Shown: positions 1-8,857 of the stretch, piece by piece
How the letters are laid out: every line of letters starts with the position of its first letter
How positions within the stretch are numbered: the stretch's first letter is position 1
NCBI GenBank assembly: GCA_022822625.1
Contig: JAJEAV010000084.1
Coordinates: 1-34,042 of the forward strand
Direction of reading: 5' to 3'
DNA: 34,042 bases
DNA from: Gammaproteobacteria bacterium
GTDB lineage: Bacteria > Pseudomonadota > Gammaproteobacteria > Arenicellales > Poriferihabitantaceae
Made by a program: the position numbers and the translations under genes
The notes under the pieces: generated by a model
What the model saw: the letters and a program-made list of their open reading frames with translations, nothing else
Databases searched by the model: none
Told to the model about the DNA's origin: nothing

Positions 1-26
1 GTCGGCGTGTTCCGGTGAGTTCATGC

Positions 27-58
27 CCCCGGTCCGGAATCACCGTTCCGGGCCGGGG
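27..58. repeat. GC-rich inverted repeat
   Basis: Two 13-base arms (27-39 and 46-58) pair with a single T-G wobble around a 6-base loop. No T-run follows on either side, so it does not look like an ordinary terminator. It sits in a GC-rich stretch that abuts a broken permease gene, so it may be part of a mobile-element scar. The start of that element lies outside the window. Confidence 0.5.
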
Positions 59-94
59 CGTATTCCCTCGGGGTGCACCGGTTCTCCCGGCCGT

Positions 95-300
95 CCTCTC
101 CATCGGCCATCTCGAAAGAAGTAAATCGTTGCAGTCAACACACCGCTACTGCCCTGTAACCTGTTGGCTGCCAATGCAGCTGCTGGAGGCGTTCCGGCAA
201 ACAGCATGGCCGGAATAGTGATGAATCCACCGCCGCCAGCTACTGTATCTACACAGCCTGCAAGAAATGCTGATGCGGCCAGGCAATGATCGCGTCTGGT
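95..300 (-). pseudogene. TSUP (TauE/SafE-type) permease fragment
   Basis: Reading leftward on the minus strand from about 290, one frame gives the N-terminal signature of the TSUP sulfite/sulfonate exporter family: a small-residue helix, then V-D-T-V-A-G-G-G-G, I-P-A-M-L, A-N-R-L-Q-G, and an aromatic-aromatic-R-D-G turn near 100. Homology stops there and a stop codon follows near 48 in GC-rich DNA. No in-frame ATG precedes the recognisable part, so both ends are damaged. Only about 65 of the usual 250 residues remain. I infer truncation by a recombination or insertion event. A frameshift that resumes outside the window cannot be excluded. Confidence 0.6.
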
Positions 301-328
301 GTACTTTCTGTCTGCTTGTGGTATCGTA

Positions 329-1729
329 TTATCCGTTGTTTTTCAGTGCTGCCTGACGAAGCTGCCTTAGGATACGGTTGGCGGTCAGTCTATGAAATCG
401 GACCGCGAGCAGTATGCCGGTCGTGAAGAGTCCCAAGGCAAGCCCCCACATCAGCCCAATGCCCTGCATGTTGGCCACAAAAGCAAGAAGTACACCGCTA
501 CCGATGCCTATAATCCAGTAACTGAAACCAGCAATCCACAGTGGAATCAGTCCGTCTTTCAGCCCTCGCAAGGCTCTCGCCGAAATTGCCTGCAGTCCGT
601 CAAACACCTGAAACAATGCGGCGATCAACAGGAAATTCGTAGCCAGAGCAGAAACCGTTGTGAATCCGGGGTCCTCGTCAGAAATGAATATCGAAATGAT
701 CGTATCGGTCAGGCCAACCGGAAAAACGATCATCGCGGTCAAGAGCAGGACTCCGCATGCCATCCCGAACATGCCGGATTTTTTTGCTCTTTGATAGTCT
801 CCCTGACCGATACCTTGTGCTACGCGGACCATGGTTGCCTCCGCTATGCCTATGGCGACCACGAAAGGTATGCCGAACCAGGCGACCGTAATCTGATAGG
901 CCGCCAGGGTTTCGGCGTTGATGATCCCGGCAAGAACCGAAACGACAGTGAACAGGCTTGCCTCGAAAATCAAGAGTCCGGCCACTGGAATTCCGAGAAC
1001 CGTGATTTCCCGGCAGATTGCCAAGTCGATTTTCCACCGGCTCGCAAAGATGCCGTATCCCCTTAAATCGTCAGTGATGTAGACATGAATTAGCAACAGG
1101 ATGAACATTGCCCATGAGACGATGGTCATCGCGAGTCCGGCTCCTGCAAGGCCCAGTGCAGGAATCTTCCAGCCTCCGTTGACCAGCAACAGCGCCAGCA
1201 GATAGTTTGTTGGCACGGCGGCTACCGTGATGTACATCACGGCCTTGGGACGTGACAGGGCGGCCACGAAACTCCGCAAGACCGAGAAATACAGCATCGC
1301 CAGAACGGATGGGGTGATGAAGTGCAGAAAGGGTCTTGCCAATTCGATTACCCGGGGGTCCTGACTAGTCCAGACCAGTATGATGTCTAGGTTCCAGACT
1401 AGCGCCATGGCTGGTATGCTGACTACCGTGGAGATGATGAATCCCTGCCTGACTGCCAGCCCTGCCTGCTTTTTTTCGCCGGAACCTTCGGCCTGAGCAC
1501 ACAGTACCCCGACAATCGAGAGAATCCCAATCAGGATTACTATAATCTCGAAAGTCATGTTGCCGGAAATCCCGACAGCAGCCAGTTCAAGGTATCCGAG
1601 TTGGCCGACTACCACCTTGGTTGTGATGAACATCAGGTATTCTGACAGGAATGCTGCGATCAGCGGCAATGCGATCTTCGAGAGATGGAACAGTTCCTGT
1701 TTCGTATGGTCGGGAAATCGGGCGAACAT
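329..1729 (-). CDS. MATE family multidrug/toxin efflux transporter
   Basis: A polytopic membrane protein of about 466 residues with the roughly 12 hydrophobic segments of MATE transporters, which export cationic drugs or metabolites against a Na+ or H+ gradient. The opening helix (A-L-P-L-I-A-A-F-L-S-E-Y-L) is followed by V-V-G-Q-L-G and a loop with A-Q-A-x-G-S-G. The repeat in the second half (I-P-V-A-G-L-L-I-F-E, then A-Y-Q-I-T, then A-x-M-V-R-V-A-Q-G-I-G) fits the two six-helix bundles. The frame opens upstream at a TTG (1825), but ATG 1729 places the usual short cytoplasmic lead before helix 1 and is preferred. It is divergent from rpsU. Substrate is unknown. Confidence 0.9.
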   Translation of the reverse strand: MFARFPDHTKQELFHLSKIALPLIAAFLSEYLMFITTKVVVGQLGYLELAAVGISGNMTFEIIVILIGILSIVGVLCAQAEGSGEKKQAGLAVRQGFIISTVVSIPAMALVWNLDIILVWTSQDPRVIELARPFLHFITPSVLAMLYFSVLRSFVAALSRPKAVMYITVAAVPTNYLLALLLVNGGWKIPALGLAGAGLAMTIVSWAMFILLLIHVYITDDLRGYGIFASRWKIDLAICREITVLGIPVAGLLIFEASLFTVVSVLAGIINAETLAAYQITVAWFGIPFVVAIGIAEATMVRVAQGIGQGDYQRAKKSGMFGMACGVLLLTAMIVFPVGLTDTIISIFISDEDPGFTTVSALATNFLLIAALFQVFDGLQAISARALRGLKDGLIPLWIAGFSYWIIGIGSGVLLAFVANMQGIGLMWGLALGLFTTGILLAVRFHRLTANRILRQLRQAALKNNG

Positions 1730-1986
1730 CAGACGATGGCGGTGCAATTGAAAAACCGCTTCAAGTGTAAAGGGGTTTTCCTGAAACCGTTGCGTTTCCG
1801 TTTTGACAGAACCTATCCGCAACAATACTGGAGCGATGATTCGAAAAGACTATCATGTCCAGGAATTTCTGTCTGGATACTCGGTGAATGGGTTGGCTTG
1901 ATGAAACTTCTTTGCCAACACGATAAAGGGTGGGACGGATATGAATTTCCTGCAAAAAAGGTATAACCCGGCAATGCCGGATAGTA

Positions 1987-1992
1987 TATAAT
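1987..1992 (+). promoter_or_regulatory. Candidate -10 box for rpsU
   Basis: A perfect TATAAT lies about 34 bases before the rpsU ATG. No good -35 is visible 17 bases upstream. A small palindrome (CCGGCA-A-TGCCGG, 1968-1980) sits in the spacer region. Confidence 0.45.
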
Positions 1993-2025
1993 ACGCCCCC
2001 TTCAATTGTAATTGGACAAAACCAT

Positions 2026-2241
2026 ATGCCAACTGTTCAAGTTCGACAAAACGAATCTTTCGACATTATTTTGCGACGATTTCGAAGAGCCTGCGAGCGT
2101 GCGGGAGTGTTCTCCGAGTCACGTCGACGTCAATCATATGAAAAACCCACCGCTGTTCGAAAGCGGGATAACGATGCTGCAGTACGACGCGAGATGAAAC
2201 GCGTCTCCCGTCAGCGCACTCGCAACAGACGGCTTTACTGA
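2026..2241 (+). CDS. rpsU: 30S ribosomal protein S21
   Basis: A 71-residue, strongly basic protein that matches bS21 along its whole length: start M-P-T-V-Q-V-R, central F-D-x-x-L-R-R-F-R-R-x-C-E-x-A-G, R-R-R-Q-S-Y-E-K-P, and a K-R/R-R-rich tail. S21 joins the small subunit late and helps mRNA selection at initiation. There is no strong Shine-Dalgarno before the ATG. The next gene, yqeY, starts 9 bases after the stop, so the two are probably co-transcribed. In many gammaproteobacteria this pair continues into dnaG and rpoD, which are absent here. Confidence 0.97.
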   Translation: MPTVQVRQNESFDIILRRFRRACERAGVFSESRRRQSYEKPTAVRKRDNDAAVRREMKRVSRQRTRNRRLY

Positions 2242-2250
2242 TCTTTTCCA

Positions 2251-2694
2251 ATGACGCTAAAGGAGCGTATCGCTGAAGACATGAAAATGGCGATGCGCGC
2301 CAGGGATACGGTGCGTCTTGATGTAATTCGCTTCCTCAAGGCAGCGGTCCAACGCAAGGAAGTGGATGAAAGATGCGATCTGGATGAACAGGGGGTCGAA
2401 CAGGTCATCCAAAAACTGCTCAAGCAGTCCCAGGAAGCAGCCGAACAATTTACCAAAGGAGGGCGTCAGGATCTTGCCGACAAGGAACACCAGTCGATAG
2501 ATATTTTGCAAGCCTATCTACCTGAACAACTTTCCGAATCAGAAGTTGCACAAGCGGTATCAGAAGCGATAACCGAGAGTGATGCCAAAAGTATGAAGGA
2601 TATGGGGCGTGTCATGGCTTTGGTAAAGGCGCGGACACAAGGCCGGGCGGATATGAAACTGGTCAGCGAAAAAGTCAGGGCACTTCTTGGATAA
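2251..2694 (+). CDS. yqeY: GatB/YqeY domain protein
   Basis: 147 residues, the normal size for YqeY, a free-standing relative of the GatB tail domain that can bind tRNA in the amidotransferase. Visible family features are the opening L-K-E-R-I-x-E-D-M-K-x-A-M-R, the R-L-D-V-I-R-F-L-K-A-A segment, the L-x-A-Y-L-P-E-Q-L-S-E-S-E hinge, and the D-M-G-R-V-M-A-L-V-K-A tail. Its cellular job in bacteria is poorly defined. It lies 9 bases after rpsU in the order commonly seen in gammaproteobacteria. A hairpin just behind the stop may end the transcript. Confidence 0.93.
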   Translation: MTLKERIAEDMKMAMRARDTVRLDVIRFLKAAVQRKEVDERCDLDEQGVEQVIQKLLKQSQEAAEQFTKGGRQDLADKEHQSIDILQAYLPEQLSESEVAQAVSEAITESDAKSMKDMGRVMALVKARTQGRADMKLVSEKVRALLG

Positions 2695-2706
2695 TTTCGA
2701 ATTTCT

Positions 2707-2730
2707 CCAAGTCCCGATTGACTTGGTTGT
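2707..2730 (+). terminator. Possible terminator after yqeY
   Basis: A perfect 7-base stem (2707-2713 with 2720-2726) and 6-base loop stand 13 bases after the yqeY stop. Only a broken T-run (TTGT) follows, so termination may be weak. Confidence 0.4.
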
Positions 2731-2889
2731 ATGTAGAGTCAGTTTCAGTGATTGACGATTGTGTCTGGTCTCAAGGACAAGGGTCTACATGTGCCGAATG
2801 TTCAGAATGCGATGCACCTTGTAGAAGCTGCATTTTCCAGTTTGATGGTTGAATAGGGCTGAAGGCATTGACGGCAAAAGCCGACCCGC

Positions 2890-4263
2890 TTAGGGCGAAG
2901 TGTGTTTGCCGCCGTGAACAGATGGTTCGCTGGACCATTGCCGACGGAGGGTTTCCAGAGGTTCCAGCATGCTTTCCGGTAGTTCCAGCAAGTCAATGAG
3001 AACAGCAGTATCCAGTGCCTTGCGTACTTCATCACGATACGCTTCATTGGCAGGCAGAAAGGGTCTGGTCTCGAACTGAGTAAAAATTTTCCTGGCCAGT
3101 GTCAACTTGCTTTCCGGAAATCTGCGTGGATCAAGAACCATAAGTTCAGACAACTTGCTGATTGTCAGTATTGCTCGACCCTCCTGTTGTCGCGACCCAT
3201 ACCACCAGAAAGTCATCAGGCCAAGCGAGCAATTGGTCCAGAGGGCGATAAATTCTTCCCACTTGTCTTCATGTGGGCGAAAATTCGGCCATGCTCGGCC
3301 ACCGAGGACAGGGTCTGGCGTCAGACATGCCGATAGACTTTGCGAGTTCAGTCGAAAGTCGAGAGTAAAGTGTAGCCTTGATGCAGTTTGCCAGGCATCC
3401 AGAGCGCGTTTCTCGCAACCGGGACGCATCACTCCCATGCTGTCTGGTTCTACACGCAGGTATCGTTCGCGGTCCGCATCATGTCTCCAGAGGACAGGAT
3501 AGCTGGGAACGCCTTCCATGGCATGTATCCGGAAAGGTCCTCGAAAGGGTGGTTCGTCATCTTTTCCATTGCCGATGTCTCTGTGCAACAGGCCTCTATC
3601 GCCCAATTGTCCGAGAGGAGCGACAGGGATGGCATGACGGGAAGGATGTTGCGGCATTCGCAGTTCACCCTGGAGCAATGCAATCATCATATCGGCCAGT
3701 GCCGACTCGCGTAGACTTGTGCAGCCGCCTTCACCAAGCGGTGCCCGGATATAACTTCCGGATGTTTGCCCGCCGGCCCTGATATATCCCGCATTTGGCG
3801 AGGCAGGCAATCGCTTGATGATCCTGGCCGTTTCGGCAGCTTCCAGCATGCTGGACGGACGGCGGTGTAAATTGACAAAGAGTGCTTCGGAATCAGGAGT
3901 CTTGCTAGTTCTCTTCGTGGCTACAATCAACGTCTCGGCCATGCCGGTATCAGCAGAAAAGGCACGTTCATGGTTACCAATATTGGCTATTGTAACGACA
4001 GTAATGTTCTCGTATGCACCGGCAAGCAACTTCCGTGCAGGTTCCCATGAGGCCCCCTGTATCGCCGTTATGGGAAGAACAAGAGCGATAGTACCGCCAG
4101 GCTTGACCTTGGCGTGAGCAAGATCAACAAAATTGGAAGCAAGGCCGGCATTGCCATGGCCTGCGGGATGTTTTATGCCCTTACGGATATCCGCCAGACG
4201 ATCGGACATCAGGCGTTGCTCGTCTCTGGTTGTCCGAAAGCCGGCAAAGGAAGGGACCGGCAC
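2890..4263 (-). pseudogene. N6-adenine DNA methylase, C-terminal part (frameshifted)
   Basis: This is the second half of the methylase whose first half is 4209-5780. It carries the segment that follows the catalytic N-P-P-F motif: P-V-P-S-F-A-G-F, then D-R-L-A-D-I-R-K-G, then the F-V-D-L-A-H-A-K-V-K-P-G-G-T-I-A-L-V-L-P strand typical of N6 methylases. After residue 200 comes a long region with E-F-I-A-L-W-T-N-C-S-L-G-L, likely target recognition. The first codon here is an arbitrary GTG inside the original gene. There is no ribosome site and no gap, so it is unlikely to be made alone. The rest of the frame is clean, which argues for a recent mutation, a sequencing error, or programmed shifting. 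Confidence 0.8.
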
Positions 4264-5780
4264 TCGGCAGCTTCATGGTTGGTCGGTCGTGTGAATGGCG
4301 GGTTCATGATGACCAGATCAACCGACTCATGAGGGACTTCAATGTCTCCAACCTTGATATCGCCCTGCGCCCCGCTGGCTTGGACCTCACCGGTTGCGAA
4401 CAGCGATCGGCTCTTCACGGTCTCAATCAAGTCCAGCGAGCCTATGGAAACATCATGATACTTCTCATCCACATTCCCTGTTCCATAGGGCATCGTGTAG
4501 ACACGGGTATTGTCGAATACGATGGTCGGATGTACGCTGGAAAGCTGCGAAGCGCAAAGGTGCGCTGCCGCAGGCATAATATCTGCGGCAATAACAGAGT
4601 GCTCGATCATGTGCCTGTGGAGCTCGCTGTCGTCCCCGCCTGCATGTCGATATCGGGCAAGTATGGCCTGATAGCCAGCTGACAGAAGGGTGCCCGTGCC
4701 GCACGAAAAATCCGCAATCGTGAGATCGGGATAACTTTCCAGATTGTTCCAGTCTGCATCCAGACGGCTTACCGCCATTTCTGCCAGCAGTGCCGCGCTC
4801 GTTGGCAAGGTGTAGAACGTAGCCAGGAATTTCCGGTCGGCGATCAGGTTCTGGAACATTCTGCCCGAAAGATCATGCCGCGTAGTAACACCAAGCTCTG
4901 CAAGGCGTTCAGATGCTGAGGCTAGGATGTACAGGATACGATTGGCCGTTGCCGCCCGTATTGGCGCAAGAAGATCGGACGCAACCTTGAAAATCGGCCA
5001 GTAGTTGATGTCGTCCAATATCTTCCTCCATGTATCCAGAATCGCCATTCGGAAAGACCCGGCCGTGTCGTTCTGAAGCTGGGTGACCGAAGGAATGTCA
5101 TGGAAACCGGCAATGGTCGAATGGAAAGTCAGGGCATTGGCAATGATGGTCATTGCCATACGGTTTGTCTGTTCCCCTCCATGCTGGTTGAGAACGCGTC
5201 CCATCTCTCGTTCGGTATCCACAAAACCGAGATCAACAGTGTCCTGAACTGCTCTTGCTGCCACCCGGACGCCATCTTCCAGTATCAGGATGCCTTCATC
5301 GACCAGGCGCTGTGAAACCATCGCATGCTCTATGCACCGGACAATATCGTTGATGCCGCCATTGAGCCATCCTTTCCCGGGCCAGCGTTGTGGTGCTGAT
5401 GGGTCACCGGAAAAAATACAGTAGTCGAAATCTGCCTCCGAGATGCGTTCGACAAGATGAGACTGGTCGTGACGGAGAGAATCCGGAATTCGAACGGCAA
5501 TCGTCTGTTCTATGAGGTTTTCGGAGCCGAGAGGAACAAGACCGAGTCTGGCCTTTGCGTCATTCTCAACCGTAGAACCCGGCACATACTCGGTTTCCAC
5601 GACTACAGGCTGGGCGTTTGGCGGCAGAACAAGGATGTCCGGTCGCAAGCGTGGATGGTCACGGAAAACTCCGGTCTGCTCTACACCCAGACAATTTCTC
5701 CAGAGCGGGTGTTTGGTCCGAAGAATTTCCGCCAAATGTCCGTTGAACACGATTTCGCTGGTATTTGACATGCCAATCAT
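4209..5780 (-). pseudogene. N6-adenine DNA methylase, N-terminal part (frameshifted)
   Basis: About 500 residues ending just after the catalytic motif. The SAM-binding motif D-F-S-C-G-T-G-T-L is near residue 355 and the adenine-methylase motif N-P-P-F near residue 492. After that the frame runs into unrelated sequence. The next frame resumes the protein if one base is restored beside 4263-4264. The rebuilt protein would be about 970 residues, much longer than HsdM. Near the N terminus P47-D48-I-L-V and V-V-V-E62-T-E64 resemble the spacing of a PD-(D/E)xK nuclease, although the usual lysine is a glutamate. It could therefore be a degenerate single-chain restriction-modification enzyme, or a lone methylase. 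No specificity or restriction gene lies next to it. Confidence 0.8.
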
Positions 5781-6047
5781 TTCAGGGATGAGTTCTCATG
5801 GTACAACTTGTCTGGAAACGCATTCAGGATTCAGAATCATCCCCGAAATACGTGCCTGGCCTGACTGTCTTTCGGGCCCGGCATTCGCAAAATGACAAAA
5901 TCAAGCTGCATTCGCATATCTCGTCAGCCATTCAGATCCTGGATCCCCCGGACTTTGGTCAGTCTAGTCAGTATACAGTACGCATATTGCAGAAATTCCT
6001 GATCCACCAGCAAGACATGCTATGCAGGTTACGCTCCAGGCAAAAGG

Positions 6048-8222
6048 TCAGTCTTTGCCCAATGCCATCAGGAATATGGTCGTGATGGTCTTGGCATCCA
6101 TAATTTCTCCTCGCCGGATCATGCTTTCAATTTTCTCGATTTCGAGCCAGTGAAGCTCCAGAATTTCATGTGCTTCGAGCGATTGTTTTCCAGCATGCAA
6201 ATGGCTTGCCTTATAGGCGTGCATGTATTCATCAGAATATCCGGGCGAAGTATAAAACGAACCAAGCCTCTCCCATTGATCAGCGCTATATCCAGTCTCC
6301 TCCCGGAGTTCCCGTCGGGCAGTCTCATCAGGTGTTTCAGGAAAATCAATGCCACCGGCCGGTAATTCCCAAATCCAGTCAAGTGTAGCCGGGCGATATT
6401 GCCGGAGCAGACAGACCCTGTTTTGCTCGTCAACGGCCGCAATTACGGCACTGCCGGGATGTCGAATAATCTCCATGGTTACCCATTCGGTATCTTCCTC
6501 ACCGGGCTTAAATGACTCCAGACCGAGACTCGCCACTCTGCCGCTATACAGGGTGCGCCGGAGCGGTTCTCTGGGAAAGTGGATCAGCGATGCCTCATAG
6601 TCGTGAGGTGCCTTGAAGCCCAGCAGGTTGAACAGAGTTGCTGCCACATTGGCCAGACCGCCTTCAAGCCCGCTTTGTAGGACATAAGCATGGTCATTGT
6701 TCCAATCAGCGATCACGAACGGCACAGGATTGAGGGAGTGGGAAGTCTTGGGTATGCGCTTGCCTTCACGTTCAGTGAACATCTCTTCGGCATTTCCATG
6801 ATCCGCAGTAAATACCAGAACTCCCTTGAGGGCTTCGACAGCTTCAAGCAAGCGCCCGAGACAGGCATCAACAGATTCCAGAGACTGAACCGTTGCCTCG
6901 ATATTGCCAGTATGTCCAACCATATCTCCATTGGCAAAGTTGATACGGCCAAAACGGAATTTCCCCGATTCCAATAGTTCGATGGTAGCGTCCGTGATTT
7001 CCCTGGACTTCATGTCGGGGGCCTGGTCAAATGGAAGATTGTCAGACGGGATTTCGACATACGTCTCAAGCGTCTCGTCGATATGGCCGGATCGATTACC
7101 GTTCCAGAAATAGGTAACATGCCCGAATTTCTGGGTTTCGCTAATCGCAAAACTGGAAATCTTTCTGGCGCACAGATATTCCCCCATGGTGTGCTCAATG
7201 ACTGGAGGTTGAACCAGATAATTTTGCGGTATCTTCAGGTCACCATCGTATTCGAGCATGCCGCAGAAGTAGATATCGGGAAAGTTTCCTCGGCAAAAGT
7301 GCTCGAATTCTGCGTCGCCAAGCGCAGACGAAATTTCAATTGCCCGGTCCCCCCGAAAATTGAACAGCACCACTGCATCGCCATTCTGCATCTTGCCAAC
7401 AGGCTGCCCGTTTTCCGTTACTACAAATGGGGTAAGATACTGGTCGGTAATCTCGGAGTCAGCCGCGTACTGCCTTTCTACTTCATTGACTGCATCGGTA
7501 ACCAGACGGCCGGTTTCGTCTACGCATCCATGGACATGTGCATTGAAGCCGCGCTGGACCATGTTCCAGTCGGCCTGGTAGCGATCCATGGTGATCTGCA
7601 TGCGCCCGCCGCCGCTTGCGATCCGATAGTTGGTATTGGGAGCCTGATTTATTCGCTGAAGTTTTGATTGAAGGATTTTGAGATACCGGGGTGATGAGCG
7701 AGGGTCTACATCACGTCCATCCAGCAGGGCATGAACGCATACTGACTGGATGCCTGCATCATGGCTTTTATCCAGAAGTTGAAGCAGATGACTGATGTTG
7801 GAGTGTACGTTGCCGTCAGAGACGAGTCCGATAAAATGTACAGTCCCACCGGCCAATCCCCGTTCTCGAATAGCTTTCCACACATCCGATTCAAACAGGG
7901 ATCCGGAATCAAGAGCAGAGTCTACAAGCTTTGCACCCTGATCAAAAATGCGTCCACCTCCTAAGGTGTTGTGTCCCACTTCGCTGTTGCCCATGTCCGA
8001 ATTCGAAGGCAAGCCCACCCACTCACCATGTGCATTGAGTCTGGTGCTTATCGAACTTGCAAGCAGTCGATCGATATTGGGTGTATAGGCCAGTGACAGG
8101 GCATTCGCGGCGCCGGGTTCTGCCAACCCGACACCATCGGCAATAACCAGTAGAACCGGACCGGGTCGCCCCTGGAAACTGATTAGTCGTTCAAGAATCA
8201 TGGTCATGCTCAGGTGTTCCAT
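6048..8222 (-). CDS. gpmI: Phosphoglycerate mutase (cofactor-independent)-Nudix hydrolase fusion
   Basis: One 724-residue frame with two complete enzymes. Residues 1 to about 545 are iPGM, which interconverts 3- and 2-phosphoglycerate in glycolysis. It has metal Asp29 in A-D-G, nucleophile Ser80 in M-G-N-S-E-V-G-H, L-L-D-G-R-D-V-D-P, N-F-R-G-D-R-A, D-M-V-G-H-T-G and T-A-D-H-G-N-A-E. Residues from about 552 form an ADP-ribose-pyrophosphatase-like Nudix domain with a perfect box (G-x5-E-x7-R-E-L-x-E-E-x-G-Y) after L-P-A-G-G. The linker is short and no stop or shift lies between them. iPGM alone is about 510 residues. The start overlaps rdgB by 13 bases; a second ATG lies five codons in. Linking these two activities in one chain is unusual, and its purpose is unknown. 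Confidence 0.93.
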   Translation of the reverse strand: MEHLSMTMILERLISFQGRPGPVLLVIADGVGLAEPGAANALSLAYTPNIDRLLASSISTRLNAHGEWVGLPSNSDMGNSEVGHNTLGGGRIFDQGAKLVDSALDSGSLFESDVWKAIRERGLAGGTVHFIGLVSDGNVHSNISHLLQLLDKSHDAGIQSVCVHALLDGRDVDPRSSPRYLKILQSKLQRINQAPNTNYRIASGGGRMQITMDRYQADWNMVQRGFNAHVHGCVDETGRLVTDAVNEVERQYAADSEITDQYLTPFVVTENGQPVGKMQNGDAVVLFNFRGDRAIEISSALGDAEFEHFCRGNFPDIYFCGMLEYDGDLKIPQNYLVQPPVIEHTMGEYLCARKISSFAISETQKFGHVTYFWNGNRSGHIDETLETYVEIPSDNLPFDQAPDMKSREITDATIELLESGKFRFGRINFANGDMVGHTGNIEATVQSLESVDACLGRLLEAVEALKGVLVFTADHGNAEEMFTEREGKRIPKTSHSLNPVPFVIADWNNDHAYVLQSGLEGGLANVAATLFNLLGFKAPHDYEASLIHFPREPLRRTLYSGRVASLGLESFKPGEEDTEWVTMEIIRHPGSAVIAAVDEQNRVCLLRQYRPATLDWIWELPAGGIDFPETPDETARRELREETGYSADQWERLGSFYTSPGYSDEYMHAYKASHLHAGKQSLEAHEILELHWLEIEKIESMIRRGEIMDAKTITTIFLMALGKD

Positions 8223-8848
8223 CCCGGAGAAGCAGTAAGGATATCGGTATGGTGGAGTGTTGCCTTGAATTGTTCAAGGGCCTTGGCACGGTGACTGATC
8301 CTGTTCTTGATTTCCGGCTTAAGCTGGGCAGCTGTGCACCGGTATTCGGGTAGATAAAACACCGGGTCATATCCAAATCCGTTTTCTCCTGAAGGATCTG
8401 CGGCAATTTCTCCTTCCCATGAATCTGAAAATATCAGCGGTTGATCGTCTTCAAAGTGCCGCACCACTGCAATCACGCAATGGAATCTTGCACCTCGGGA
8501 AGATCGGTCAATTCCATTCAGCTCATGGAGAAGTTTTCGAACATTCTGATGGTCGGTAGCATGAATGCCGGCATATCGGGCAGAATATACGCCGGGTGCT
8601 CCATCGAGATAATCAACCGACAACCCTGAATCATCCGCAATAGCCGGCAGGTTTGCATGTCGACTGGCAGCGAGGGCCTTGAGCAATGCGTTTTCTTCAA
8701 AAGTGGACCCCGTTTCTTCGGGTTCCGGAATGCCGAGTTCAGACATCGGTCGGATGAGGAATGGTGTGCATCCCAGGATTTGGGCGAATTCGCGAATTTT
8801 TCCTCGATTGCCGGAAGCAACAACAATTTCCATTGAGGATTGATTCAT
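8210..8848 (-). CDS. rdgB: dITP/XTP pyrophosphatase (RdgB/HAM1)
   Basis: 212 residues. Removes non-canonical purine triphosphates (dITP, XTP) from the nucleotide pool by hydrolysis to the monophosphate and PPi. Family marks are V-A-S-G-N-x-G-K near the N terminus, T-F-E-E-N-A-x-x-K-A, A-D-D-S-G-L with the catalytic Asp, P-G-V-Y-S-A-R-Y-A-G, G-F-G-Y-D-P-V-F and I-S-H-R-A-K-A-L. The last residues after H-R-A-K-A-L are longer than usual and overlap the next gene. It starts 9 bases after rph, matching the common proteobacterial rph-rdgB order, so the genes are probably one operon. Confidence 0.96.
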   Translation of the reverse strand: MNQSSMEIVVASGNRGKIREFAQILGCTPFLIRPMSELGIPEPEETGSTFEENALLKALAASRHANLPAIADDSGLSVDYLDGAPGVYSARYAGIHATDHQNVRKLLHELNGIDRSSRGARFHCVIAVVRHFEDDQPLIFSDSWEGEIAADPSGENGFGYDPVFYLPEYRCTAAQLKPEIKNRISHRAKALEQFKATLHHTDILTASPGWNT

Positions 8849-8857
8849 GGTCTGTTG

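Noticed and set aside
5798-6085. 95-codon plus-strand frame between the methylase and the gpmI fusion
   Set aside because: No family signature, no ribosome site, and it runs into the antisense of the Nudix domain. The 267-base gap otherwise shows only short AGTC repeats.
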